A stretch of 64,000 bases of DNA from Chrysoporthe austroafricana (taxonomy: Eukaryota; Ascomycota; Sordariomycetes; Diaporthales; Cryphonectriaceae). Made by a program: the position numbers and the translations under genes. The stretch spans positions 310,001 to 374,000 of the forward strand of contig JYIP02000015.1 in the NCBI GenBank assembly GCA_001051155.2. Reading direction: 5' to 3'. Of the stretch, positions 21,647 to 31,813 are shown piece after piece. Numbering within the stretch: the first letter of the stretch is position 1; every line of letters starts with the position of its first letter. Below the pieces are notes generated by a model, which was not told the origin of the DNA, ran no database searches, and worked only from the letters and a program-made list of their open reading frames with translations.

Positions 21647-22575
21647 CTATACAAAAGGGGCGGATATTACTCATCCTACAAACTCTACGGTTGTCTGTCC
21701 AGCCTGGGGGTGGAGCTGGGGAACAGGCAAAGAGGATGTGGACAATCCGCGTACCATTGAAGAAAGCGGATGATGCGCATATACACAACTGATGATAAAT
21801 CTCATGAAGGAGAAAAAGGGCTAGCTAGCATACAGAGTAATCCTTAGAGCGTACAGAGCAACACTATCCAATCCGGCTTCTCTCGGCAGCACCATCGATC
21901 AAACACTATGTGCTCTGTATAGACGCGATGTCCTAGCCTGCTCCGCCGTAGTGATACGACTGATCTGGATGCGGAAAAGATCCCTGCGATCCAGCTGTGC
22001 CTTCGCGCCCGGCTCGGATCGAAGATCGATCTAAGTGGCGAGTGCGTTAGCCTCAGGGCTAGCATTCACGTCTCGGGCAGGTGATTCGCAAGACTAGGAT
22101 GAGGGACTAAGTCTCGGTAGGCGTGTGGATGGCATGCCTGCTTTCCGGCGAGCCACTCAATTACTAGGTATGCAGAGCTATATAAAGTTCAAAAATGCAG
22201 CTATTTCGTACGACATTCGTCCCGAAAGAGAAAACAATACCACGACTGATATCAAAGTGGCCAAACTTCTGGAAGCTTACAATGAGGGAATGTTGCTACA
22301 GCCATTGCAACAAGCCGAGATCGAGCAGTCGGACGAACACGGGGGCTGCACTGGTGCTACAGCTGCTTTTGCAGACGTATACAAAGGGCCATCTAAAGGC
22401 CCACTATTCGCAATATGTGGGAGGCAACATTCTTTAAACGAACTGTGGACATGGCTGGGCGTAATAGATTGGGGAGCGAAATACAAGCTACCGCACTTTA
22501 CCGCAAAGGAAGTCATTCTCAGATAATGCTTTCTGAAATTCAAAGTGAAATACTTACGTCATTGCATTACTTGTA
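21158..22575. other. Intergenic between convergent genes
   Basis: About 1.4 kb between the esterase (+) and the HET gene (-), with an AT/GT microsatellite near 21.6 kb. An ATG-initiated frame at 22134-22526 (130 residues) ends 50 bp from the HET stop. It has no recognisable feature and may be 3' UTR of the HET gene. Confidence 0.45.
21597..21646. repeat. Compound (AT)n(GT)n microsatellite
   Basis: About 13 AT repeats run directly into about 12 GT repeats. A typical compound dinucleotide microsatellite between two genes. Confidence 0.9.
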
Positions 22576-25065
22576 TTATATCATTCGTATAAACTTGGGT
22601 TTAAACTCGAAATTGCTGACTAGCTGACACTCATAAACTCCTTTCCATTCCCATTCTTCCGGTTCAAACTCATACTTTCCTTGCCATTCTTCTGGGTAGG
22701 CTGGGTCAACGTACTTATCGTGGTTCTCTCTAGTCGCACAAAGAGCGACTGGTGTTTTATGATTCTCATCCTCGTTCGAATGCTGAGCTGCGTTAAATGG
22801 TGATGACGTTTCCGGACTGTGGCCAGACTCGATGGACTCGAGAAATAGGGGCTGGAGGAGAATGGCTCTCTGATAGCCCTCCGAAAGCAAGCGATCGGCT
22901 TGCTGGCACAATGAGTCACCCAACAAGAACCGACGATCCAAAAGCATGTCAATTGGACAGACAAGCCATACTCCCCGCAGAAATGCATGGCCATCTGTCG
23001 ATCTTCTCATTTCTGCAGGATATGTGCCCTGCCCGTCATAAGACCAGTAGATTGATTTGTCCGTCGAGAACGTTGTACGCGGCCCAACGACGTGTGGCGT
23101 AGCAGGAGCCCAGCTGAAACCAGGAACACCGCTAAGCCTTTCGCAGTTCGACATCAAAAATCCAGTCCTCACTCTGCCGTTTCTGCTCTTCCACAGCGAA
23201 GCTGCTGTTGTATGCGCCTTGTCGTTTCCAGAAAGGAGACTCCAAATAATAACCTCGTCTCCTGGCCGCGATGCATAGCGCCGGCTTAGCATCACGCCAG
23301 CGGTCTCTATACTAGGAACCAGCGGCTCAGAATCCGGTGGCATGAGATGCTGGGAACCGATAAGAAGAGCACACAAGTCGACGCTGCCTTTCTGGTATAG
23401 CTCCAAAAGAACGCTCCTTAGAGATACCGCTTTGTTGTCTTTGCAGAGAAGATGTACTCCCTGGCTACCGCGCACGACCTCGAGCAGAGTCCAGCTTCGC
23501 ATATTCCAATCGCTGAGGATTAATGTTGAGACTAATATTTCGATTTGGTGCACCGATAATTTCGTAATATTGACTGTCATAATGTCTCTGTCGCAAATAA
23601 GTGTGATCTTGCTTTCTCGGAAAATGGGATTGATTGTGTTGATTGCTGCAGCTCGAAGCTCCGGATCCGTAGGAATACATGCTGAATCAATCCAATATGA
23701 ATCGCAGCCGAGATCTTTGGTAATGGCCGAATACCGCTTATGGAGGCACTTGTTGAATCCGACATCAGGGTTCCCTCCTTGTCCATGGCTCCAGACATGT
23801 GAGACTGCCATTGTATGGTTCGTTGCAAGACAGTACTGCAAGGCACCATCCGCTTGACTCAAGGAACAGGATACGGCGCGCGGGCCGGGAACGTTGCGGT
23901 AGGACTGCTCATCCCATTGCATCCTAGAGCAGGGCTCTGCACAAGCCAAATCATGGCTCGACTGATCCTCCACTGTTAAGCCGAAGAATCTTCCACAGCC
24001 GGAGTAATTTTTCCCATCGCACTGCTCCCACTCGCCATCTTGTTGGTAGCACCGTGGTAGTCGATCAGAGAACTGATCTCGGAAGCGTGCAAGGAGGGTT
24101 CGATAGTCCTGACTGGCTGATATCGCACTAGCCCTGAGCAGTTCAAAGGAGTACCTGCACATATACTTGCATCCTAGGTCGATATGACTGTCTGCCCTGA
24201 AGGAGCTTCCAAGAGCGCTGAAGTCCACATCCAGGTCTTTATATGGAGTTGGAAAAGGCCTGCTGTTGTTGTAATCATCGTTCAATTTGCGTTCAAGGCG
24301 TGTGCCGAAAATATAGTAGGAGAAGACAAGGAGAGAGCGTTGCCACGCAGTCCAGAGAAAGGCTTGCAATATCTGCTTAGGCCGAGTAGATATGCATGGA
24401 CCGATCTGTTGTAGCCCCGATGGGAATTGAAGCTTATCCAAATCTAGTGTGGAGTCGAGGAGCCTGCACAGGAGACCTGGATATGCCTCCATGGTCTGGG
24501 CCGCCAATGGATGTGTCGTTTGCCTCAAATATGCAGTTACTAGAGCGAGTCGAATAGTATTTGAATCGAACTGCGTTGTGACTTTTGAGTGGTTCCAATC
24601 TGTGCCCAGGCTGTGTTCAGACACCCGAGGGACTGCTTTGAGAGCCGCGGCATGCATTTGTGTTGATGACCTAGGAAGTCGCAAAAGTACATCAACGGCG
24701 GCGTCGACGGGAGCAAGGTTTGATTTATTCCAGGATGGGACCTCGCACTGAAGCAAATCTTGAAGCTCGGTGTCAAGCAGTTGAAAGTGATTGTCAGGGT
24801 TTTCGGCACATTGGAGTAATTTGTGCACGATGTCTTCCGGGAGGTCCCTCCACAGCGGACAGTTGATCGAGATATCGGGTGACTCTACTTCGGAAGATGC
24901 CTCCGTCATCACTGTGCAGCCATCTTCGGAATCACTGTCATATTCGGGGCCTTCCTCTGGTCCCGGATCTGGTCCCGGAGAGGCCGGGCGCCGGCACATA
25001 CCCTCCCAGATTGCTAGTATCCTGTCTTTGAGGGCAACCTCGTCATAGACACCCACCGAGGTCAT
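22576..25065 (-). CDS. HET-domain (heterokaryon incompatibility) protein
   Basis: 829 residues in one exon from the ATG at 25065. The HET domain lies at about residues 420-530. It contains AVSHVWSHGQG at about 420-430, DSYWIDSACIPTD with the usual Trp-Ile-Asp and Cys-Ile-Pro, a central helix with FRESKITLICDRD, and the closing RSWTLLEVVRG. HET proteins take part in non-self recognition between fungal cells, and some trigger cell death on fusion of incompatible strains. The domain is placed in the middle. An acidic N-terminus (about 1-60) and a long C-terminal region flank it, with no NACHT, WD or ankyrin repeats visible. The C-terminal tail has three short Glu/Trp-rich repeats (EEWQGKYEFEPEEWEWKGVYE), which look like local duplication. 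The gene sits in a sparse, lower-GC region, common for this fast-evolving family. Confidence 0.87.
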   Translation of the reverse strand: MTSVGVYDEVALKDRILAIWEGMCRRPASPGPDPGPEEGPEYDSDSEDGCTVMTEASSEVESPDISINCPLWRDLPEDIVHKLLQCAENPDNHFQLLDTELQDLLQCEVPSWNKSNLAPVDAAVDVLLRLPRSSTQMHAAALKAVPRVSEHSLGTDWNHSKVTTQFDSNTIRLALVTAYLRQTTHPLAAQTMEAYPGLLCRLLDSTLDLDKLQFPSGLQQIGPCISTRPKQILQAFLWTAWQRSLLVFSYYIFGTRLERKLNDDYNNSRPFPTPYKDLDVDFSALGSSFRADSHIDLGCKYMCRYSFELLRASAISASQDYRTLLARFRDQFSDRLPRCYQQDGEWEQCDGKNYSGCGRFFGLTVEDQSSHDLACAEPCSRMQWDEQSYRNVPGPRAVSCSLSQADGALQYCLATNHTMAVSHVWSHGQGGNPDVGFNKCLHKRYSAITKDLGCDSYWIDSACIPTDPELRAAAINTINPIFRESKITLICDRDIMTVNITKLSVHQIEILVSTLILSDWNMRSWTLLEVVRGSQGVHLLCKDNKAVSLRSVLLELYQKGSVDLCALLIGSQHLMPPDSEPLVPSIETAGVMLSRRYASRPGDEVIIWSLLSGNDKAHTTAASLWKSRNGRVRTGFLMSNCERLSGVPGFSWAPATPHVVGPRTTFSTDKSIYWSYDGQGTYPAEMRRSTDGHAFLRGVWLVCPIDMLLDRRFLLGDSLCQQADRLLSEGYQRAILLQPLFLESIESGHSPETSSPFNAAQHSNEDENHKTPVALCATRENHDKYVDPAYPEEWQGKYEFEPEEWEWKGVYECQLVSNFEFKPKFIRMI

Positions 25066-26327
25066 GCTCGCAAGGCAAGTAATGTAACAGGCAATAGATG
25101 GTAAGGTGGTACGAAGGCGAAATGGTTAGCTCTAAGACTGGGTTGTCTTATACCTCGACTAGCTCGTTGCTGCAGAATCTGATTGTGTGAGGCTTTGTGA
25201 GAGGGTGCGAGACTTGCACGTGACTCTGCAGCATCACAGGTGGCTCAACATTGTACTGGCATGACAAAGCCAACATTTTGAGCCCCGCTTTCTATGCAGA
25301 ATGGATGAGTTGCTCTGGCGGGCCTGCGCAATACGGTGTCAAAATGTGATGAATGTACTCTACGCCATCGCGCGTGGACATCACGGGTCGATGTTCCTCC
25401 GCGGGATTGGAAAGGCATGAAAGCCACGTGCCGGCACAGAACGCACCATTGTTGCCAAAAGATCGTTGATACACGATGATCCTCACTCAAAGAAGATGAA
25501 AACGAGGAGGGAGGAGCCAAGGCTGTTCTAACTAGCGCCGTATATTGAACAAGTGCGGTAGGTGAGGCTCAGGCGATAACGGCGAACGAAGTAAGGGGGG
25601 AAGGCTGCTCACGTCAGCAAGCAGAGCCCTAGCAGAGACAAAAGTAAATATATTCCACTAGGTCGAACGTTTCATTCCTTATGTCTTGGCCTCGAGCATA
25701 GCATAGGCGGTGCTGATCCATAGCGGAGAGCCGGCCGCGGCCGGAGGACACCTCCAGAATGACCGGCAGCACCCAGGCCCCGCAATATCAACAATCGAAG
25801 TATACGAGCGGGTGATACCGACGGCACGAGGCTGAAGCAACTTCCGTCTCCTGTTTATTAAAGCATCGTCATGCCATCTCTGCTCGCGGCGGGGGCGCCG
25901 GCATTAGCGCGGAGATACTGGAGAGCACCAGCGGCCGCTCTCCCACCCGAAGGCATCACGTGGGCATCAAGCGCCGTCAGTTTGAGTGCTGACGACCCAG
26001 ACCATCGACGCCGTGTCACCCCGCTCTCGAGCACCTTTCATGAGCATATGTGACGTGGTCCTGGCGGAGGACTAGCAGCTGCAGCCAGCTCCATCGGTAT
26101 ATGCAATAGTACCCGACCTGGGCGGTGCTGTGCATTGCAGTGCATGCGGTGCAGCAGATACGACCTGCCTGCCTCCTCCTCCCCCTCCTCCCCCTCCACG
26201 TCGCAGCTGCCGGCTGGAATCCGGGGAAAGGGCGGGGTCCACACCCTCTTTCTCGAACGCGCATCTCGCCGCGTCTAGATGCTTACATAATTAGTACAGC
26301 TGTTACTTCTCCTCGCCCTCCTTTCGT

Positions 26328-26376
<49 letters not shown>

Positions 26377-27044
26377 CTCTCGTGCCTCCCTCCCTCCCTC
26401 CTTTCCACCATAACCACCATCCTCATCCTCATCTAGAGATACCCTGACATCCCCTACCCGCCACGGGCTAGAAGACGGCAGCGGCCTTGGGGGCTCCCTT
26501 AGGCTCCGCCTGGCCCGCCGCTGTGAACTTGTGTGTGTGCCCGCCCTGCCGCTCCTGCATGCACTAGGTCCGCCCCGCAGCGGCAACCGCAAGCAGCAGA
26601 GCCTGTCAGACCCTGCCGCTCCTGCGCATCACCCCACACCCGGTCTGACATCACGAGGCAGCGCCTGGACGCTTCATGTCGTCACCCTGCCTGAGCCGAC
26701 GACACGCCAACACACACAAACAGACACTCACCCGCTCGCACGCGCGCGCACGCGACAGCACACCCGCGTGGTGGTGGGAAACGTGGTGGGAAGAGGTGGT
26801 GAGACGGCGCGGAAACAAACATATATGAACTGCCACCGCCCCTGACATGCCTCCTGCTCACATCCCCGCCTGACTCCTCTCCCTCTACCCTCTCATCAGG
26901 CAATACCAGACAATCAGTCGGGCACACACATATCCTGTCTTCGTGACGGTAGTGTTCAAACTCGCGCACTCACACGCGTCTGCGGCCGCCCTCTCCAAAC
27001 TTCCCAGCTTCTCCACCCTCACCAGCACCACCAGCACCACCACC
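25066..27044. other. Intergenic region upstream of two divergent genes
   Basis: About 2 kb shared upstream region of the HET gene (-) and the tubulin cofactor gene (+). It contains a CT microsatellite near 26.35 kb and CA/GT-rich stretches (26700-26760). The right part is pyrimidine-rich, as is common in fungal promoters and leaders. No coding region is supported. Confidence 0.5.
26331..26373. repeat. (CT)n microsatellite
   Basis: About 21 uninterrupted CT units, roughly 670 bp upstream of the tubulin cofactor C start. CT-rich tracts are frequent in fungal promoters, so a role in transcription start is possible. Confidence 0.9.
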
Positions 27045-28463
27045 ATGCAGTCTGCAATGTACCCACCACCCTTGGCTCACAACGAGGTATTCAAAGCTAA
27101 GAACCTGCCCGGCATGGATGATCCCAGGGGACGATTTTACGGATATTTTGAGATGCAGGTTACAGGTCTGCCCTATCCGCGCCGTTCCTCGTGTTGACAC
27201 CCGTGGCTGACGCCTCCGCAGCCCTCCAGGATGATATCGCAAACCTGGACAACTTGGCCGTCGCGGGCGGCGAGCGCAAGGACGCCATTGACCACATCCT
27301 GGCCGCCATCTCACACCTCACAAAGGAGGTCTCGGACGAGGCAGAGTATGCTCCTCCGCGGGATCTGATGATTTACACCCAGGTTCGTGAGAAACCCCCC
27401 GCCGCCATCGTATCGCCTGACGACAGGGGTGCAGAGATGGCACCACCACGAACTCACCGCTCACTGAGGCGCACAGGCTCTTGATGCACTCCGCGAACAG
27501 CTCAACGCCCAGACCCCCAGGATGGGCACCAGCGGGGGCCGCTTTTCCTTCAGCTACAAGTCCAAGAAGAAATTCCTGTCGGCCTCGCCGACAAGCGGCG
27601 CGACGGCGGGCCGGGGTCCAGCCGCCGCGACATCTGTCGAGCACGACGGCGCCGTCTCCCAGCCGGAGGACGGCCTCGGCAAGCTGCCCGAGTTCGACAA
27701 CACCAAGGGCAAGAACTACAACGCCGAGATGGCCTCGCAGTCCGGTACGGGCATCCGCAAGCCGTCCTTCTCCGCGGCCCGGGACATCGATATTTCATCC
27801 CACCGGGACATGCACATCATACTGCCCGCGACAGCTAGCCGGGCTACCAGCTCGGGAAGCGTGACGGACCTGCAGCGCTGCGTGCTGGACATGTCTGTAC
27901 CTACGCTGCGCCAGAGGGACCCCGAGTCCAAGGGAAAGAGACTCCCGAAGGCGAGCCCGTTCGCCAGTCTCGCCATTAAGAACGTGACGCGGAGTCTGAT
28001 CGTTGCCGGCCATGTGGCTGGTCCCGCCCACATCACCGGCGTGAAGGACTCTGTGCTCGTGGTCAACGCTAGGCAGGTGCGGATCCACGAGTGCGAGAAT
28101 GTCAGCGTCTACCTGTGGGCGGGGAGTCGGCCGATCATCGAGGATTGCAGGGAGGTGAGGTTTGCGGAGATCCCAAGCTGCTACGTATGTCGTGATGCCC
28201 CGTTCCGTTCTTTAGGTCCTTGTCCTTGGTCGAGAGGAGCTGACACACACACCCTGCAGTTGACTAATGGTCAAGAACCCCCCAACAACCAGTGGAACCA
28301 GGTCGACGACTTCAACTGGCTCAAGGCCGAGGCCTCGCCCAACTGGAAGACCATCACGGAGAAGGACGAGGGGCACATCCCGGCAAAGTTCTGGGAGACG
28401 ACGGTGTACGGTGGACCGTCGCTGGGTACGGACGACATCCTCAGGCAGGCGGGGGTTTTGTAA
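27045..28463 (+). CDS. TBCC: Tubulin-folding cofactor C
   Basis: Four exons: 27045-27165, 27222-27382, 27477-28184 and 28260-28463 (397 residues). All introns are 56-94 bp with GT-AG ends, and all joins keep frame (FEMQVT into ALQDDIANLDNL, IYTQ into ALDALREQL, IPSCY into LTNGQEPP). The N-terminal half is a helical spectrin-like tubulin-binding region. The C-terminal half is the C-CAP/TBCC beta-helix, including NARQVRIHECENVSVYLWAG and RPIIEDCREVRFAEIP. In the family an Arg in a Q-x-R-x-H motif acts as the finger that stimulates GTP hydrolysis by beta-tubulin. Arg296 in QVRIH is the candidate. The product works in the cytosol in the last step of alpha/beta-tubulin dimer folding. It converges with the minus-strand gene ending at 28790. 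Confidence 0.88.
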
Positions 28464-28789
28464 GAAAGACGGCACCGGATCTGCGAGATGCCTCCTGCCT
28501 GGCTTTCTCCTACGATGTATTTGTACTACGGCACGCAAGGCGTTGGTTTGGGCTCGGAAGAGCATCACAGGGCGCGTCACGGACGGGATCCGATTCAGCA
28601 ACGAGAAAATAATGATTTGCCGTGAAGCCTGTGTGTCACAATTGCGGGGCAAAAGGCCCAAAAGCAAGCAGTAACTTGGAGGGTATCTCTATCAACCAGT
28701 CTCCTCACATGTCCTCTGGCCGCTTCCTGGAGACTCGGTCCAGCCTCGCTGTAATTGAAACCGCCATGTCAGAATCCAACGTAGTCTTA
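28464..28789. other. Short convergent intergenic region
   Basis: 326 bp holding the 3' UTRs of the tubulin cofactor gene (+) and the acidic protein gene (-). Nothing else is seen. Confidence 0.5.
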
Positions 28790-30583
28790 TCAGGGCACGC
28801 CACCCTTGCTCAGGAGTTGACGGCCGCTCGGAGTCATCGAGGCCTCGGAAACCACTCCTGCCCCAGCCGGGCTGTGGCCTGGCCTAGCCTTCCAGACCGT
28901 GCCTGAGCCAGTGATGATGGCCCCCGCGTAGTACCGCCCCAGCCCGCACCCCGTCCTGGCGCCTCCGGCCGCGTGTCCCAGCTGGCCACCGCCCTCGCGG
29001 CTACCGTCGGGCTCTGGCGGCGGCGGGGACACCTCCGGGATCAGGTCGTCCAGGTCACCAAACTCCGCGCCGTTGCCGTCCCCCTCGTGCCGGTCCGCCT
29101 CGGCGGGGTCCGTCAGCAGGACGACCTCCTCGTTGGTGTCATCCTGCATCCCCTTGCCCTCGCCCCTGGATGCCTCGCCGTCGTCGCGGTCCATAGCAGC
29201 AACGCCGCCGCCGTCGCGGGGCACGTCCAGCGGGCCGTCGATCTGCGGCAGGCCTGGCTCCTCCTCCTCCTCCGGTGGTGGTAGCGACCACGTTTCCACG
29301 GGGCGCTCTTGGTCCCCGCCGCCTCCCGTCGCCAGGTCCCCGGCGGCGGCAGCGGCCACGGCCTCGTCGACGATCCCCGCCACGATGTCCGCCACGGTGC
29401 GGTGGAGCTCGCGATCTGGTCCGTCCGGCGCGGCGACGGCGGCCACCGCCTCATCAACGATCCCCGCCACAATATCCGCCACAATACGATGAAGCTCACA
29501 ATCTAATCCCTCCAGCGCAGCGACGGCGTCCATGAGGGCGCAGGGGAGGTCTTCGGCGGCGGGCGCGAGCGGCTCCGGGGGCGCGGCCGGCTCGTCCCGG
29601 GCGGGCTTGCGGTGCTTCTCGGGCGGCGCGGCCTCTGGGCTCGGGAGCGTGGCCTCAGGCTCTGTGGCGGGCCGCGCGGTGGCGGCGGCGGGGTCGGGCT
29701 CGTCTTGTGGAGGGGGCGTAATGGTGGAAACCTGACTGCTGGTGGTGATGGCAGGATGTGGAAGGCCCCGCGCTCCCGCTCCAGGCTTATCGGTCTCGAC
29801 GGTGGAGAGGTAGCCGTCCCGCAGCAGACCGGCGGGGTCTTGACTGCCTGCCTTGAGCACAGACTGTAGGACAAGCTGTGCCTCGGTTTCACGTATCAGG
29901 ACATCCCCGCCGTGCCCCGCGACGAGCTCCCGGCCGTTAGGCAGTGACGGCTCCTCCCAGCCGGCGGCGAGGCCGGGACTGCCTGGGCTGGTTGTACGGC
30001 GCGCGGCGTCCCGTCCTGCGGCCTTGTCCGCCGCGACGTCTCCGTCCCAGGCAGCATTCCCACCAGGGGCATGAGGTATCGGCGCGCACAGCTCGTCCTC
30101 GGCAGTGTGGTCGCGGCTGGCCGGCGGCGGGGCCGCGTGTGCACCTTCGTCGCCTACGGCGCCGTTGTTCAGCTTTCGCTTCTTGCAGGGGGAAACATCG
30201 GCGGCGATAGAATCGTCCCGGGGGCGACGAGGCGTACCACTCGCATCTTGCGACACGGCTTCTTCTGCCAACGTGGCCATCATGAAATCTTCTTTGTCCT
30301 GCGCGAGAGCCACTCCAGTAGTTTGCTGCAGCCGCAGCGCATCCTCAACAGTAGAACCGTGGGCGTCTTGTCGGGAGTCCACGAGAGGGCAGCCAGCGTC
30401 CTCTGCAGGTTGACAGACGAGGTGTCCAGCTGCTCCAACCGGCCCAGCGCCTCCGCCACGCAGGATAACCTCCACGCCATGCACCCGGCAGGACGACAGC
30501 GCCGACTCGCAGACCACATCATCCCGGCCCACTCGCTCTCTCTCCTCCGAAACACCGTCAAAGCGTATGTCGATCATGACCAT
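28790..30583 (-). CDS. Acidic, low-complexity nuclear-type protein with internal duplication
   Basis: An uninterrupted 597-codon frame from an ATG at 30583. Pro/Ala/Glu/Asp-rich with a basic nuclear-localisation-like patch (PCKKRKLNN, about residue 135). No named domain is recognised. A unit of about 28-29 residues is duplicated in tandem (ELHRIVADIVAGIVDEAVAA and ELHRTVADIVAGIVDEAVAA), encoded near 29350-29500. This suggests an amphipathic helical module, possibly for dimerisation. The start is uncertain: the first 100 residues have poor character, and over 30340-30480 a neighbouring frame on the same strand reads better (GRLEQLDTSSVNLQRTLAAL). A missed intron or an indel may lie there. A conservative start is the Met-Met at 30283. 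Convergent with tubulin cofactor C and downstream of Med9 on the same strand. Confidence 0.5.
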   Translation of the reverse strand: MVMIDIRFDGVSEERERVGRDDVVCESALSSCRVHGVEVILRGGGAGPVGAAGHLVCQPAEDAGCPLVDSRQDAHGSTVEDALRLQQTTGVALAQDKEDFMMATLAEEAVSQDASGTPRRPRDDSIAADVSPCKKRKLNNGAVGDEGAHAAPPPASRDHTAEDELCAPIPHAPGGNAAWDGDVAADKAAGRDAARRTTSPGSPGLAAGWEEPSLPNGRELVAGHGGDVLIRETEAQLVLQSVLKAGSQDPAGLLRDGYLSTVETDKPGAGARGLPHPAITTSSQVSTITPPPQDEPDPAAATARPATEPEATLPSPEAAPPEKHRKPARDEPAAPPEPLAPAAEDLPCALMDAVAALEGLDCELHRIVADIVAGIVDEAVAAVAAPDGPDRELHRTVADIVAGIVDEAVAAAAAGDLATGGGGDQERPVETWSLPPPEEEEEPGLPQIDGPLDVPRDGGGVAAMDRDDGEASRGEGKGMQDDTNEEVVLLTDPAEADRHEGDGNGAEFGDLDDLIPEVSPPPPEPDGSREGGGQLGHAAGGARTGCGLGRYYAGAIITGSGTVWKARPGHSPAGAGVVSEASMTPSGRQLLSKGGVP

Positions 30584-30673
30584 GTCCTCCTCCCGAGCCC
30601 CAGCACACAGCGGCTCGCTCCCCTGTGCAGAAACAGTAACAGTAACATCAGCAGGCGTCGACCCCTCGGATCT

Positions 30674-31147
30674 CTAGGCCGAAGAGGTCTCGGCACCCCG
30701 TGCTCCCGTACCACCCATGTCGACGTCGCCGCCCTCGGCGCGGGCCTCCTCCTCCGCGGCGAACCGCAGCCCGAACTCCTTCAGCCGGCCCAGCGCGGCC
30801 CGCTGCTCCTCGATGCGCACCCGCAGTGCCGCGATCTCGGCCTCCTGCTCGGGGATCGTGCGCTGGATGTCGGGGAGGGTGTGGACCGCGGCGCGGGCGC
30901 GCTGGATCTTGTGCTTGAGCGAGTCGGTCGCCGTCGGCAGGTCCTTCGGGCGGAGGGCGCTGCCGTCCTGGTCCTTGGGGTGATCGCCCGGGGCGCCGCC
31001 GGCGGCGTCCGGCGGGGACGGCGACACGTAGTGGATGCGGGCGAGGATCGTGGCGAGCTCGGTGGGGACGTCGATGGAGTCGGGGGAGAGGCCGGCAGGG
31101 AGGGGATGGGGGTGGCTTCCACCGTTCGTGATGGGTTGAGAGGCCAT
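30674..31147 (-). CDS. MED9: Mediator of RNA polymerase II transcription subunit 9
   Basis: 157 residues from the ATG at 31147. Upstream in-frame sequence is Pro-rich leader without family character. The fungal Med9 layout is present: a short disordered N-terminus, an N-terminal helix (PTELATILARIHYVSP), a linker, then two C-terminal helices (LKHKIQRARAAVHTLPDIQ and QEAEIAALRVRIEEQRAALG) that form the coiled coil with other middle-module subunits. Med9 is a small architectural subunit of the Mediator middle module (with Med4, Med7 and Med21) in the nucleus. The tail is acidic and ends soon after the coil. It is divergently arranged with phosphoglycerate mutase. Assignment rests on pattern and length, since Med9 sequence is poorly conserved. 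Confidence 0.75.
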   Translation of the reverse strand: MASQPITNGGSHPHPLPAGLSPDSIDVPTELATILARIHYVSPSPPDAAGGAPGDHPKDQDGSALRPKDLPTATDSLKHKIQRARAAVHTLPDIQRTIPEQEAEIAALRVRIEEQRAALGRLKEFGLRFAAEEEARAEGGDVDMGGTGARGAETSSA

Positions 31148-31813
31148 CCTGGGCTGGTCTTCTGGGTGTGCAGGAATGCGCGCGCGAAACAAAGAGAGGA
31201 GCGGTACCAGACCGAAGGGGGCGAGATTGTCGCGGTTGGGATATTCCTGTTGAGAATCGCCCAAGCGGAGAGGGCAAGCCCAGTGTAGTCGGAGAAGAGC
31301 CCAGAAGCGTCTGACACAGCGATGGCCCCTTCGGTGGAAGGGGGAAGGAAGCCTGGGTGCTGCGTCGTCCTCGGAAGTCGAAGGCTTGGGAGCAAGTGGG
31401 TTTAGCCTTCGCGGGCCGTTGATGAACTCTTGCAGGGGGCGTGTCGTCGGGTTCAGCGCCGATAGGATGGTAGGCGGTGGCGGTGGTGGGTGGTAGATGG
31501 TGGATGGTGGAAGGCGGGTCTGCGGCTCGCGAGATCGAAACACGAGACTGACATGCCTTACGACATGGAAATCCAGCGAGGGATGCCCCGCGGCTTATCG
31601 ATAACGGGCCTGCAGGAAAGTGGCCGAGCGACCTTCGTCATGTCAGGCCAGGCCAGACACACAACAGCCCCACCATAAAATCACGCAGGCAACGTGTGAT
31701 GAATAAGATCACCTTTTCGAAGCGTCTTCTATTTATACCGCTCACCTAAGAAACCTCCGCCATTGTGTCCCTGCATTTTCCTGCAAGCACTCCCTATTAG
31801 AACCCCCGACCCT
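31148..31813. promoter_or_regulatory. Shared divergent promoter region of MED9 and phosphoglycerate mutase
   Basis: 666 bp between the two start codons, reading outward on both sides. It must hold both promoters and leaders. A long open frame continues upstream of the MED9 ATG to 31543, but it is Pro-rich and unlike the family, so I treat it as leader. No specific factor site is asserted. Confidence 0.5.

Noticed and set aside
22134..22526. A 130-residue plus-strand frame next to the HET gene
   Set aside because: It begins with ATG but has no signal, domain or partner exon, and it ends 50 bp from the HET stop, where 3' UTR is expected.
31148..31543. N-terminal extension of MED9 to 31543
   Set aside because: The extension is Pro-rich and unlike the family. 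The internal ATG at 31147 gives a protein of normal Med9 length.
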